DNA of 39,404 bases from a bacterium (GTDB taxonomy: Bacteria > Bacteroidota > Bacteroidia > Cytophagales > Cyclobacteriaceae): positions 1 to 39,404 of the forward strand of contig JANSWY010000041.1 in the NCBI GenBank assembly GCA_024743255.1. The letters are read 5' to 3'. Position numbers and translations under genes: made by a program. The notes below the pieces were generated by a model. That model saw nothing but the letters and a program-made list of their open reading frames with translations, was not told where the DNA came from and made no database searches. Shown here piece after piece: positions 25,587-33,199 of this stretch; position 1 is the first letter of the stretch, and the number at the start of each line of letters is the position of its first letter.

Positions 25587-27638
25587 ATGAGTAATAACCA
25601 AAATCCACTTCTAGAGACATTTAATACCCCTTTTGATACACCTCCTTTTGAGAAATTTAAGCCTGAGCATTATCTGCCGGCAATCAAAGAGGCAATTGCA
25701 ATGTCAAGGAAGCAAACAGAGGAAATTATAAATAATCCTGAAGCACCTTCATTTGAGAACACCATTGTTGCAATGGACAAAGGAGGAGAGAAGCTTGGAG
25801 TAATTGCTCATGTATTGTTCAATTTAAACTCTGCTGAGACGAGTGATGAAATCCAGGCTGCTGCAAGAGATGCTTCGCCACTGCTTTCAGAATATTCCAA
25901 CGAAGTTTGGCAAAACCTGGATCTGTTTGATCGAGTGAAAAAGGTCTATGCTTCAAAAGACGAGCTGGATCTTGATGTTGAGCAAAAAATGTTGCTGGAA
26001 AAGACTTACAAGAGCTTCATAAGAAACGGAGCAAACCTTAATGAAGCTGATCAGGAAAGGTTTAAGGAAATTTCTATGGAGTTGGCGCAGTTGACACTTC
26101 AGTTTGGTGAAAATGTTTTGGCAGAGACCAATGATTATGAAATGGTCATTGAAAATGAAAACGACCTAAGCGGACTTCCTGATATGATCAAAGCTCAAGC
26201 AGCTGAAACTGCTAAAGCAAAGGGGCAGGAAGGTAAGTGGATTTTTACCTTACAGGCGCCAAGCTACATTCCATTCATGGAGAATGCTGATAACAGAAGC
26301 CTGAGAGAAGAGCTTTATCGGGCGTATATGTCGAAAGCTAATAAAGGCGATGAAAGAGATAATAAAGAGACCATCAAGAAAATTGTTTCTTTAAGAACTG
26401 AAATGGCTAAGCTTCTTGGTTATGCTTCATTTGCGCATTATGTTCTTGAAGAAAGAATGGCAAGTACACCAGACACTGTCTTGGATTTCCTTAAAGACTT
26501 ATTGAATAAAGCAAAGCCTAAAGCGGAGGAAGAAGTAGCGGAGTTGAAGGAATTTGTGAAGGAGTCGGGAGATGATATTGATCTGCAGAGATGGGATTGG
26601 GCTTACTATTCTGAGAAGTTAAAGAAGAAGAAATACAATATTGATGATGAGTTGTTAAGACCATACTTCAAGCTTGAGAATGTCCTCAATGGTGTGTTCT
26701 TAACTGCTGAGAAACTTTATGACATCACATTCAAAAAGCTGGATAATGTACCTGTTTATCATCCAGAAGTAGAAGCTTACGAAGTGCTTGATGCATCAGG
26801 AAACCACGTTTCGGTATTTTATGCAGACTTCCACCCAAGAGAAGGAAAGCGTGGAGGCGCATGGATGACTTCCTACAGAGATCAGGAAGTTAGAGATGGT
26901 AATGATATCAGACCTTTGGTTTCGATTGTATGTAATTTCACTCCATCTACACCAGATAATCCATCATTATTGACTTTCAATGAAGTGCTTACCTTATTCC
27001 ATGAATTTGGTCACGCATTGCACGGTATGTTGGCAAATAGTAAGTATTCGAGCCTATCTGGAACAAGTGTTTACTGGGATTTCGTGGAACTTCCATCTCA
27101 GATATTTGAGAACTGGTGCTATGAAAAGGAATGCCTGGATTTATTTGCTGAGCATTACGAAACAGGAGAAAAGATTCCTCAGGAATACATTGACAAGATC
27201 AAAGCAAGTAGCACTTATCATGAGGCTTACGCTACAGTGAGACAATTGAGCTTCGGTTTCCTTGACATGACCTGGTTCAACCAATCATTGGAAGAAGCAC
27301 AATCTATGGATGACTTGAGTAAGTTCGAGGAAGATGCAATGGCACCAACAGAACTATTCCCTAAAGTTCCTGGTACAATGATGAGTACTCAATTCAGTCA
27401 CATTTTTGCCGGAGGTTATGGAGCTGGATATTACAGCTACAAATGGGCTGAAGTTTTAGATGCTGATGCATTCTCACTATTTAAGGAAAAAGGAATTTTC
27501 GATAAGGAAACCGCTACTTCTTTCAAAGAAAATGTATTGTCCAAAGGTGGAAGCGAGCATCCTATGGAGCTTTACAAGAAATTCAGAGGTAGAGAGCCGA
27601 AGGTTGATGCGTTGTTGGAGAGAGCGGGGCTTGTTTAG
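25587..27638 (+). CDS. M3-family oligopeptidase
   Basis: 683 residues with no signal peptide, the usual size for the M3A oligopeptidase/peptidyl-dipeptidase group. The zinc motif HEFGH is at residues 472-476, followed by ALHGML; the third ligand Glu is in YWDFVELPSQIFENW, as expected for the family. The N-terminal NPLLETFNTPFDTPPFEKFKPEHYLPAIKEAI is the standard helical cap, and the C-terminal GGYGAGYYSYKWAEVLDADAF is the conserved substrate-binding Tyr region. It degrades short peptides in the cytoplasm. ATG start, single rightward gene. Repeat R3 begins at its stop codon. Confidence 0.94.
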   Translation: MSNNQNPLLETFNTPFDTPPFEKFKPEHYLPAIKEAIAMSRKQTEEIINNPEAPSFENTIVAMDKGGEKLGVIAHVLFNLNSAETSDEIQAAARDASPLLSEYSNEVWQNLDLFDRVKKVYASKDELDLDVEQKMLLEKTYKSFIRNGANLNEADQERFKEISMELAQLTLQFGENVLAETNDYEMVIENENDLSGLPDMIKAQAAETAKAKGQEGKWIFTLQAPSYIPFMENADNRSLREELYRAYMSKANKGDERDNKETIKKIVSLRTEMAKLLGYASFAHYVLEERMASTPDTVLDFLKDLLNKAKPKAEEEVAELKEFVKESGDDIDLQRWDWAYYSEKLKKKKYNIDDELLRPYFKLENVLNGVFLTAEKLYDITFKKLDNVPVYHPEVEAYEVLDASGNHVSVFYADFHPREGKRGGAWMTSYRDQEVRDGNDIRPLVSIVCNFTPSTPDNPSLLTFNEVLTLFHEFGHALHGMLANSKYSSLSGTSVYWDFVELPSQIFENWCYEKECLDLFAEHYETGEKIPQEYIDKIKASSTYHEAYATVRQLSFGFLDMTWFNQSLEEAQSMDDLSKFEEDAMAPTELFPKVPGTMMSTQFSHIFAGGYGAGYYSYKWAEVLDADAFSLFKEKGIFDKETATSFKENVLSKGGSEHPMELYKKFRGREPKVDALLERAGLV

Positions 27639-27860
27639 CGGGTTGCTCTCCTTCGCTAAGTCCTTCGCCATCCGCATGCTGCGTAGCTTTAGCGGAGAGG
27701 CAAGGCTATGGCCGTCGGAGAAAGCTCCGGCGGGCTAGGCGAGGTACGGGTTGCGGGTTGGATTGTAGGTTCTGATTGGTTTGGTGGTTTTCAAGGATGT
27801 TGTCAGTTGACGGTTGTCTGTTGTCTGTTTTTTAGGGTTTCGAAATTAGTATTTCGGATT
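27637..27860 (-). repeat. Dispersed repeat copy R3, inverted relative to R2
   Basis: It starts at the stop codon of the M3 gene. 27638-27670, 27705-27737 and 27772-27791 are near-exact complements of 22337-22369, 22301-22333 and 22264-22283. R3 has about 34 extra bases (27671-27704) with their own TCCGC/GCGGA hairpin. Beyond 27791 a TGTCAGTTGACGGTTGTCTG-type stretch continues the match to the GACAAC words of R1 and R2. R2 and R3 therefore bracket 22385-27638 as inverted repeats. Confidence 0.85.
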
Positions 27861-28014
27861 TAATCACCTTGGTTTCCATTCCAAACAACCATGACAATTA
27901 TTCATTCAGTTTGAATTACTTGAAGCATTAGCGATTTTTAGGATTTAGTTTATTGTCGCTGTATACCTTATAGTATTAAGGTATCATCACATTATTCACT
28001 TGACCTCAAACCTT
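27639..28014. other. Intergenic region between M3 peptidase and GH5 genes
   Basis: 376 bp. The first 220 bp are repeat R3; the rest is AT-rich and carries the operator-like dyad at 27963-27984 before the GH5 gene. No gene seen; frames through R3 are repeat sequence. Confidence 0.65.
27963..27984. promoter_or_regulatory. 8-bp inverted repeat upstream of the GH5 gene
   Basis: ATACCTTA (27963-27970), a 6-nt spacer and TAAGGTAT (27977-27984) form a perfect dyad ending 30 bp before the ATG at 28015. Candidate regulator binding site. Confidence 0.4.
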
Positions 28015-29241
28015 ATGAAAATATCGCTATTAAATAGTGCTTCGGTAAATTCTTACATTCTGTGCTTACTTCTATTTCCGGCTATTCTTTTTGCATGCAA
28101 TTCTGATGATAACATCACTACTGATGATACTTCAGATGATGACGATATCACAGACAACATGGATGATGACGACTCGGATGATGATGGTGATGAGTTTGAC
28201 ATAACTGAAATACTGGAGGCTCATGATGGCTCTGGGATGGGAACAGCCAGAGATATCTCATCATTTGATTTGGTAGCTGAAATGGGTGTGGGATGGAACC
28301 TTGGGAATAGTTTTGATGTCACTTCCAAAGACAAGACTTTGTGGGGGAATCCACTGCCTTCAAAAGATATTATTGATGATGTGAGAGAGATGGGTTTTAC
28401 TACCATCAGAATTCCAGTGACCTGGGGATATGATCAGAATGAGACAGATCCTTATACTATTGATCCTAATTACTTAATACGTGTTAGAAATGTGGTGAAT
28501 TATGCTTTTCAGAATGGTATGCACGTGATCATCAATGTGCACCATGATAATGACTGGGTAGTTCCAAGTGCTTCTAATGCGGCTGAAACAGAAGCGAGAC
28601 TCGGAAGTTTATGGACGCAGGTTTCTGAGTATTTTATTGAATACAATGATTCTCTGATTTTTGAAACTTTAAACGAGCCAAGAATAGAAGGTATACCTGA
28701 GGAATGGAGTGGAGGTACTGCAGCTGGAAGAGGGTATATCAATGATTTTCATAAGGTTGCCGTTGATGCTATAAGAGCAACAGGTGGTAATAATTCTCTA
28801 AGGCATATAATGATCCCAACCTGGGCGGCAAGTACTGTTGATGCTGCAATGAATGATTTGGAGATTCCGAATAACGATGAGAAAATTATTATTTCTCTGC
28901 ATACCTATTTCCCTTGGGCTTATGCTGGTGAAGCATCAATCAATTGGGGCTCTGATCAGGATAAAGCTGATTTGGAAGCTGAGTTGGAGCGTGTATACCA
29001 GAAGTGGGTTGTGCAGGAGCAAAGACCAGTGATTTTGGGAGAGTGGGGAACAGTTGAAGAAAATTCCACAGAAAGTAGATTAGATTACTACGAGTTCTAC
29101 GCCAGAAATGCCGCAGAAAGAGGTTTGTTAACTGTTGTTTGGGATGATGGTGGACGATTTAGATTATATAATCGACATGCATTGAGGTGGGATTTTCAAA
29201 GTTTAGCGGAGGTGATTGTTAGTGCATCTGATGTTGACTAG
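28015..29241 (+). CDS. GH5-family glycoside hydrolase lipoprotein (endoglucanase-like)
   Basis: 408 residues from the ATG at 28015; a TTG at 28000 would only lengthen the signal. The signal ends in a lipobox with Cys28 (AILFAC). It is followed by a strongly acidic Asp-rich linker of about 35 residues, then a complete TIM-barrel cellulase domain opening MGVGWNLGNSFD. The general acid/base is Glu221 in TLNEPR and the nucleophile is Glu343 in LGEWGT; VHHDNDW, HTYFPWAY and TVVWDDGG are further GH5 landmarks. It hydrolyses beta-1,4-glucan or a related polysaccharide at the cell surface; the flexible acidic linker after the Cys is typical of surface-exposed lipoproteins. No SusC/D pair is adjacent, so it is not in a classical utilisation locus. 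Confidence 0.92.
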   Translation: MKISLLNSASVNSYILCLLLFPAILFACNSDDNITTDDTSDDDDITDNMDDDDSDDDGDEFDITEILEAHDGSGMGTARDISSFDLVAEMGVGWNLGNSFDVTSKDKTLWGNPLPSKDIIDDVREMGFTTIRIPVTWGYDQNETDPYTIDPNYLIRVRNVVNYAFQNGMHVIINVHHDNDWVVPSASNAAETEARLGSLWTQVSEYFIEYNDSLIFETLNEPRIEGIPEEWSGGTAAGRGYINDFHKVAVDAIRATGGNNSLRHIMIPTWAASTVDAAMNDLEIPNNDEKIIISLHTYFPWAYAGEASINWGSDQDKADLEAELERVYQKWVVQEQRPVILGEWGTVEENSTESRLDYYEFYARNAAERGLLTVVWDDGGRFRLYNRHALRWDFQSLAEVIVSASDVD

Positions 29242-29352
29242 ACTGGTTTAATAAATCACTCCCAGTATTTTCAGAATAGAAATTTCTACAACATAATAGT
29301 GCAAAGGCTTGATTTTTGCTTGATTTGCAACTGTCATCAATTCCTTTAAACT

Positions 29353-30360
29353 ATGGGTGTCTTCTGTAAATACTTACTTGTCTTAAATGTTTTAATATTT
29401 TTATCTGCTTTTCAATTTCGACAAGCCAGTCTTTATGCTCAACATGTATCCGGTCAGGTAATAGACTATAAGACCAAGGAGCCCATCCCGTTTGTGAACA
29501 TTTATTTTAATAATTCAATGACTGGTACAACATCAGATATTGATGGATATTTTAAACTGGATGTTTCCACAAACCTGGGGCAAGAAATAATAATCAGCAT
29601 TGTTGGTTACAAAACCTACATTATGAAGGATTACGATCCTACTGTTTTTTATGAGGTTCACTTAGAAGAAGAGGTGATGCTTTTAGGTGAAGTAGTAGTT
29701 TCTGCAGATGATGGCTTATCCCGAAAGGTGAAAATGGACTTCTTTCTAAAAGAGTTTTTGGGGACTAGTAGAAATGCCAAGAGTTGCATTATCCAAAATG
29801 AGGATGATATTAGGTTAATATATTCTGAAACTAATAATAGCATTTCAGTTACATGCGACAAACCAATTGTAATCTTGAATAAGTCTCTTGGATATAAAAT
29901 TCACTATCACCTGGAGGAGTTTGTTTTACAGGGACCAAACCTGAGTTACCGTGGGTATGCAAGATTTGAAGAAGATAGCATACCTGATAATCGGCGTAAA
30001 AGAATAGATCGTAGGAGGTATCTTGCTTATAAAGGTTCAAGAATGGAGTTTTTTAGACAATTGTGGAAGAATGATTTAAAGAGCTCCGGTATAGGAGTTT
30101 ATGATGCAAGTGGACAAGAACAAATTGATTTATTTCAGTATGTAACACCAGAGGAACGGAGTGTCAAAAGCTTACTTTACGGGAAAACCGTCCTTATCTC
30201 TTCTGCCAACTCAATCTCCTATCTCAGGTTTATCACCAATGATAGTACTTCATTTACCAAAGCAGGATATTTTGACCCAGAAGGAGTATCGTGGAATGGA
30301 GCAATGGCTAGCAAGAGGATTGGTGATTTGTTACCGTATGAGTATGAGCCGAAGGATTAG
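29353..30360 (+). CDS. Exported protein with carboxypeptidase-regulatory-like (CarbopepD_reg-like) domain
   Basis: 335 residues with a signal peptide (about 1-30, ending LYAQ). Residues about 32-115 are the beta-sandwich that usually precedes TonB-dependent receptors: HVSGQVIDYKTKEPIPFVNIYF, GTTSDIDGYFKLDV, IIISIVGYKTY and GEVVVSA. Here no plug or barrel follows; the remaining 220 residues form a separate domain (for example VTCDKPIVILNKSLGYKIHYHLEEF) seen in free-standing Bacteroidota proteins of unknown role. It ends on KD. Likely periplasmic or outer-membrane associated. 111 bp after the GH5 gene, with uncertain co-transcription. Confidence 0.82.
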   Translation: MGVFCKYLLVLNVLIFLSAFQFRQASLYAQHVSGQVIDYKTKEPIPFVNIYFNNSMTGTTSDIDGYFKLDVSTNLGQEIIISIVGYKTYIMKDYDPTVFYEVHLEEEVMLLGEVVVSADDGLSRKVKMDFFLKEFLGTSRNAKSCIIQNEDDIRLIYSETNNSISVTCDKPIVILNKSLGYKIHYHLEEFVLQGPNLSYRGYARFEEDSIPDNRRKRIDRRRYLAYKGSRMEFFRQLWKNDLKSSGIGVYDASGQEQIDLFQYVTPEERSVKSLLYGKTVLISSANSISYLRFITNDSTSFTKAGYFDPEGVSWNGAMASKRIGDLLPYEYEPKD

Positions 30361-30488
30361 ATGCAGAAGTTTCAATCTCCAAGTGCTTGTTTATTAACAA
30401 ACTGATTGGAAGCAGAGTTGCAACGAGTTTTTGATTTTAACCGAGAAAAAAATAAGTGTAAACTTCCAGGCCTTTGTAACAAACACAA

Positions 30489-30535
30489 TGTTTGATGAAT
30501 GTAAACTCATCAGAAGAATTTACATTCATCAAACA
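30489..30535. terminator. 17-bp inverted repeat between convergent genes (probable bidirectional terminator)
   Basis: Perfect arms at 30489-30505 and 30519-30535, with a 13-nt loop. It lies between the stops of the + gene at 30360 and the - gene at 30555. GGTTTTTAATT follows on the + strand, so it may terminate transcription, but it is AT-rich and unusually long for that role. Confidence 0.55.
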
Positions 30536-30554
30536 ATTAGGTTTTTAATTAATT

Positions 30555-31541
30555 TTAAAGGTCCTCCGGACAAGTTGTGGCTGAAGTTGTTGGAATTCCT
30601 GAATTGTCGACGGTCATTCTCCAACATGCTCCATTTTCAGATTTCAGAATCACGCCGGAATTTACATCTTCAAGATAAATATCTCCAGACTTAATTTGTA
30701 ATTTCTCTAATGGGGTATCTGTACCAACACCAATGTTTCCATCCCCATCAATTTTCATATTGATTGTCTTAATATTGCTGTTGCCACCAGTAGAACCATT
30801 GACGAACACAATGTCACCTCCTGATTTGTCAGATTTCGTGGCTTCAATTATCAAACCATCACCAGTAGTTTTAAGCTGACCATGCTTTCCCCACCAGCTA
30901 TATGCATAATTGTCTCCATGCATTCTTAAAACAGTGTAGTTTTCTAAAGAACCAGCCTTGACCTCTAAAGCAGCCGATGATGTAGAAGAAATATCTTTAT
31001 TTTCAACATTCAAAAAAGTACGATTCCCTGTAGATATGCTGTCATTGATATCAAGTTTGTAAAATGGGTTAGAAGTTCCAATTCCTACGTGATCTGAAAG
31101 ATAATTAATGCCCAATTCGTTTTTGGCCCAATAAGAACTTCCAGAACTTTTAGCATATAAAGCATACGGTACACTCAATAATTGATTGGTACTGGTTATG
31201 CTGTAATTAGTGTTGCCCGTAGGGTCAATTTCTGTTTTTACGTAATACGGTCCGTTTCCCCAGTCAATTCCTCCAAATTGTCCAAATTCAACATTACCAT
31301 CACCTATTTCAATACTTATTAGTCCATTGCTATTTGAAATTGGAACTTGGGTTTCAGTATATACTTCGTTACCGTCTAAAGAGCCTTGTATAATACTAAT
31401 TCTCATTCCTACCGATTGATTTGAGATGAGATTATTGTCGCTATCACGGATGACTGCCTGATAGCTCATTTTTTCTGGTGATTGACAGAATAGATTAGTA
31501 AACTGAAAAATCAAAGTGAAAATTATTAATACTTGTTTCAT
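30555..31541 (-). CDS. Exported fibre-like surface protein
   Basis: 328 residues with a signal peptide (1-19, ending LFCQ). Residues 20-130 (MSYQAVIRDSDNNLISNQSVGMRISI and SVPYALYAKSSG) are the N-terminal domain of a large Bacteroidota family of surface proteins whose later parts resemble phage tail-fibre shafts. The shaft-like repeats here include HVGIGTSNPFYKLDIND and GNIGVGTDTPLEKLQIKSGDI (G-I-G-T-x-x-P-x-x-K-L). No collagen repeats and no endosialidase self-cleaving chaperone domain at the C-terminus (ends ATTCPEDL), so this is a short form. It starts 6 bp after the stop of the T9SS cargo gene and is almost certainly in its operon. Probably adhesive or structural. Confidence 0.8.
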   Translation of the reverse strand: MKQVLIIFTLIFQFTNLFCQSPEKMSYQAVIRDSDNNLISNQSVGMRISIIQGSLDGNEVYTETQVPISNSNGLISIEIGDGNVEFGQFGGIDWGNGPYYVKTEIDPTGNTNYSITSTNQLLSVPYALYAKSSGSSYWAKNELGINYLSDHVGIGTSNPFYKLDINDSISTGNRTFLNVENKDISSTSSAALEVKAGSLENYTVLRMHGDNYAYSWWGKHGQLKTTGDGLIIEATKSDKSGGDIVFVNGSTGGNSNIKTINMKIDGDGNIGVGTDTPLEKLQIKSGDIYLEDVNSGVILKSENGACWRMTVDNSGIPTTSATTCPEDL

Positions 31542-31547
31542 TGGTTC

Positions 31548-32036
31548 TTACTTTTTGATGATTTTAAAGACTTTGGCTAGTTGATTATTGGCGGTTACTC
31601 TTACAAAATAAGTAGCTGGCTTGTAGTCCTGAAATTCAATTTGTGTTTCAGCGGTAACCAATTTTGTGGATTGTAAGATTTTGCCTTGCAGATCATGAAT
31701 TTGGATATTTAAATCTGATAGCTCAAAACCAGAAGCTTTTAATGTCAGTCGTCCAAATGTCGGATTTGGGTAAGCGGTCATTGCTAAATGGATGTTGTTG
31801 AACTTTGGACTATCGGTAATAACAGAAATTTCAAAAGGTTGTTGAACACCTTGGTTGATTGAGCCTGAATCATTACTACTGGCATCATAAACTGTTTGAC
31901 CAATTGAATAGCTGATTGAACCCGTATTACTCGAGGCATCACCACCAGTAGTATTGACACTTTCTTGGGCATATAGTCCCTTGATCCCTAAGTTTATAAA
32001 GACCAAAATTGGTAATGTAATTTTCATGTAACGCAT
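31548..32036 (-). CDS. T9SS type A sorting-domain protein
   Basis: 162 residues with a signal peptide (ending LYAQ; starts at 32036 or 32027 are both possible, MRYMKIT or MKIT). The first 60 mature residues (SVNTTGGDASSNTGSISYSIGQTVYDASSNDSGSINQGVQQPFEI) form the small domain often found just before the sorting signal. Residues 85-162 are the C-terminal beta-sandwich that directs export by the type IX system: AYPNPTFGRLTLKASG, LNIQIHDLQGKILQS, and the final YFVRVTANNQLAKVFKIIKK. It has almost no cargo domain of its own. It is the first gene of a two-gene operon with the fibre-like protein. Confidence 0.9.
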   Translation of the reverse strand: MRYMKITLPILVFINLGIKGLYAQESVNTTGGDASSNTGSISYSIGQTVYDASSNDSGSINQGVQQPFEISVITDSPKFNNIHLAMTAYPNPTFGRLTLKASGFELSDLNIQIHDLQGKILQSTKLVTAETQIEFQDYKPATYFVRVTANNQLAKVFKIIKK

Positions 32037-32316
32037 TTTTTTATGTTAGCATTTTGGAATATTTAATAATGTAGGTTGACGTTTTAGGATGCTGTTATCC
32101 ATAACTAGAGGATTGATGAATTTTGATGTAAATATAACTAGGTCTGAGAAAGTACTGAAAATATTCTTATGTGAGACATTATAAAATCCACTGCAATCGC
32201 ACTTTGCGTGAAAAAACCTGCTGAGAATCTCTCGAATTAACCTTTTTGTGACCAACTCCTTGATGAATAAGAATTATTGATTTATTTTGACGTTTAAAGA
32301 TTCTTATTTTAATCCC

Positions 32317-33132
32317 ATGAAAATGAAATACATCTATCTCCCATTACTTATTGCTACATTCTTTATCGCTTCTTGTGGAGGTTCTTCCTCAGGAGATTCT
32401 GAAGCTAACAATGAGAAAAAGGAGGAAATCAAGACTTTTGTAGAGAAGGAATTTACTTATCCGCTTCCAACGTCATTTGAAATAGCTAGAATGCTTGGAG
32501 ATGCGAATACATCTTATTCCCCGGAAATTGTAAACGATAAGACGAAAGTTGATGAGTATGTAACTACCTGGCAAAAGGCAGTTAATCTTGGAGTTTATGG
32601 TGCTGACTTAAGTTATGCTGCTACTTTTAATATGACTCAGGAGACAATTGACTATCTAGAGGTAAGTAAAAAGCTTGTTGAAGAACTTAATATTACGTCT
32701 GCTTTCAATGTGTCAATGGCAACCAGAATTGAGTCTAACATTGAAAATCTGGATTCGCTAATCCTTATCGTGACTGAGTCTTTTTATGATACATACAATT
32801 ACCTAAATCAGAATGGTGAGGAGAAGACTTCTCTTCTTGTGATTGCAGGTAGTGTGTTTGAAGGTCTTTATATCACTTGTAACTTGATAGAGAACAGTGA
32901 AAACAAAGATGAGTTGATAAGTGTACTAGCAACTCAAAGAACTCAGGTAAGTAAATTGGTTGAGCTAATGGAAGCGCATCAGGATGATGAGAACGTTGGA
33001 AAGGTATTACCAAGATTACGTTACATCAATTTGGTTTACGATCAATTAGGTGAGAGTGCAACTATGACTGATGGTCAATTCAAAGATATTGCCAGCAGTG
33101 TTAAAGAGATGAGAAAAGAAATGGTTGGATAA
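32317..33132 (+). CDS. Lipoprotein of unknown function, helical
   Basis: 271 residues from the ATG at 32317; a TTG at 32287 gives an unlikely extension. The lipobox is FIASC with Cys20, followed by a Gly/Ser/Lys/Glu-rich linker. The mature domain is almost all helical (VDEYVTTWQKAVNLGVYGADLSYAATFNMTQETIDYLEVSKKLVEEL) and resembles free-standing Bacteroidota lipoproteins without assigned role. A 9-bp inverted repeat (AATAAGAAT at 32266-32274 and ATTCTTATT at 32300-32308) lies upstream. It is closed by a terminator at 33157-33184, so it is monocistronic although the ABC gene follows closely. Confidence 0.8.
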   Translation: MKMKYIYLPLLIATFFIASCGGSSSGDSEANNEKKEEIKTFVEKEFTYPLPTSFEIARMLGDANTSYSPEIVNDKTKVDEYVTTWQKAVNLGVYGADLSYAATFNMTQETIDYLEVSKKLVEELNITSAFNVSMATRIESNIENLDSLILIVTESFYDTYNYLNQNGEEKTSLLVIAGSVFEGLYITCNLIENSENKDELISVLATQRTQVSKLVELMEAHQDDENVGKVLPRLRYINLVYDQLGESATMTDGQFKDIASSVKEMRKEMVG

Positions 33133-33156
33133 TCATTTCTGAAATGATATTTTTAG

Positions 33157-33184
33157 GCCTCAACTACTTTGTTGGGGCTTTTTT
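33157..33184 (+). terminator. Rho-independent terminator
   Basis: An 8-bp stem (33157-33164 with 33171-33178, one G-U pair), a 6-nt loop and a T run at 33179-33184. It ends only 16 bp before the ABC transporter start, so that gene's own promoter must overlap or lie within this stretch, or it depends on readthrough. Confidence 0.75.
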
Positions 33185-33199
33185 ATTTAATCCAATAGA

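Noticed and set aside
30361-30554. 87-codon + strand frame around the 17-bp inverted repeat (30431-30694)
   Set aside because: It runs antisense into the fibre-like gene and across the inverted repeat, and has no protein features.
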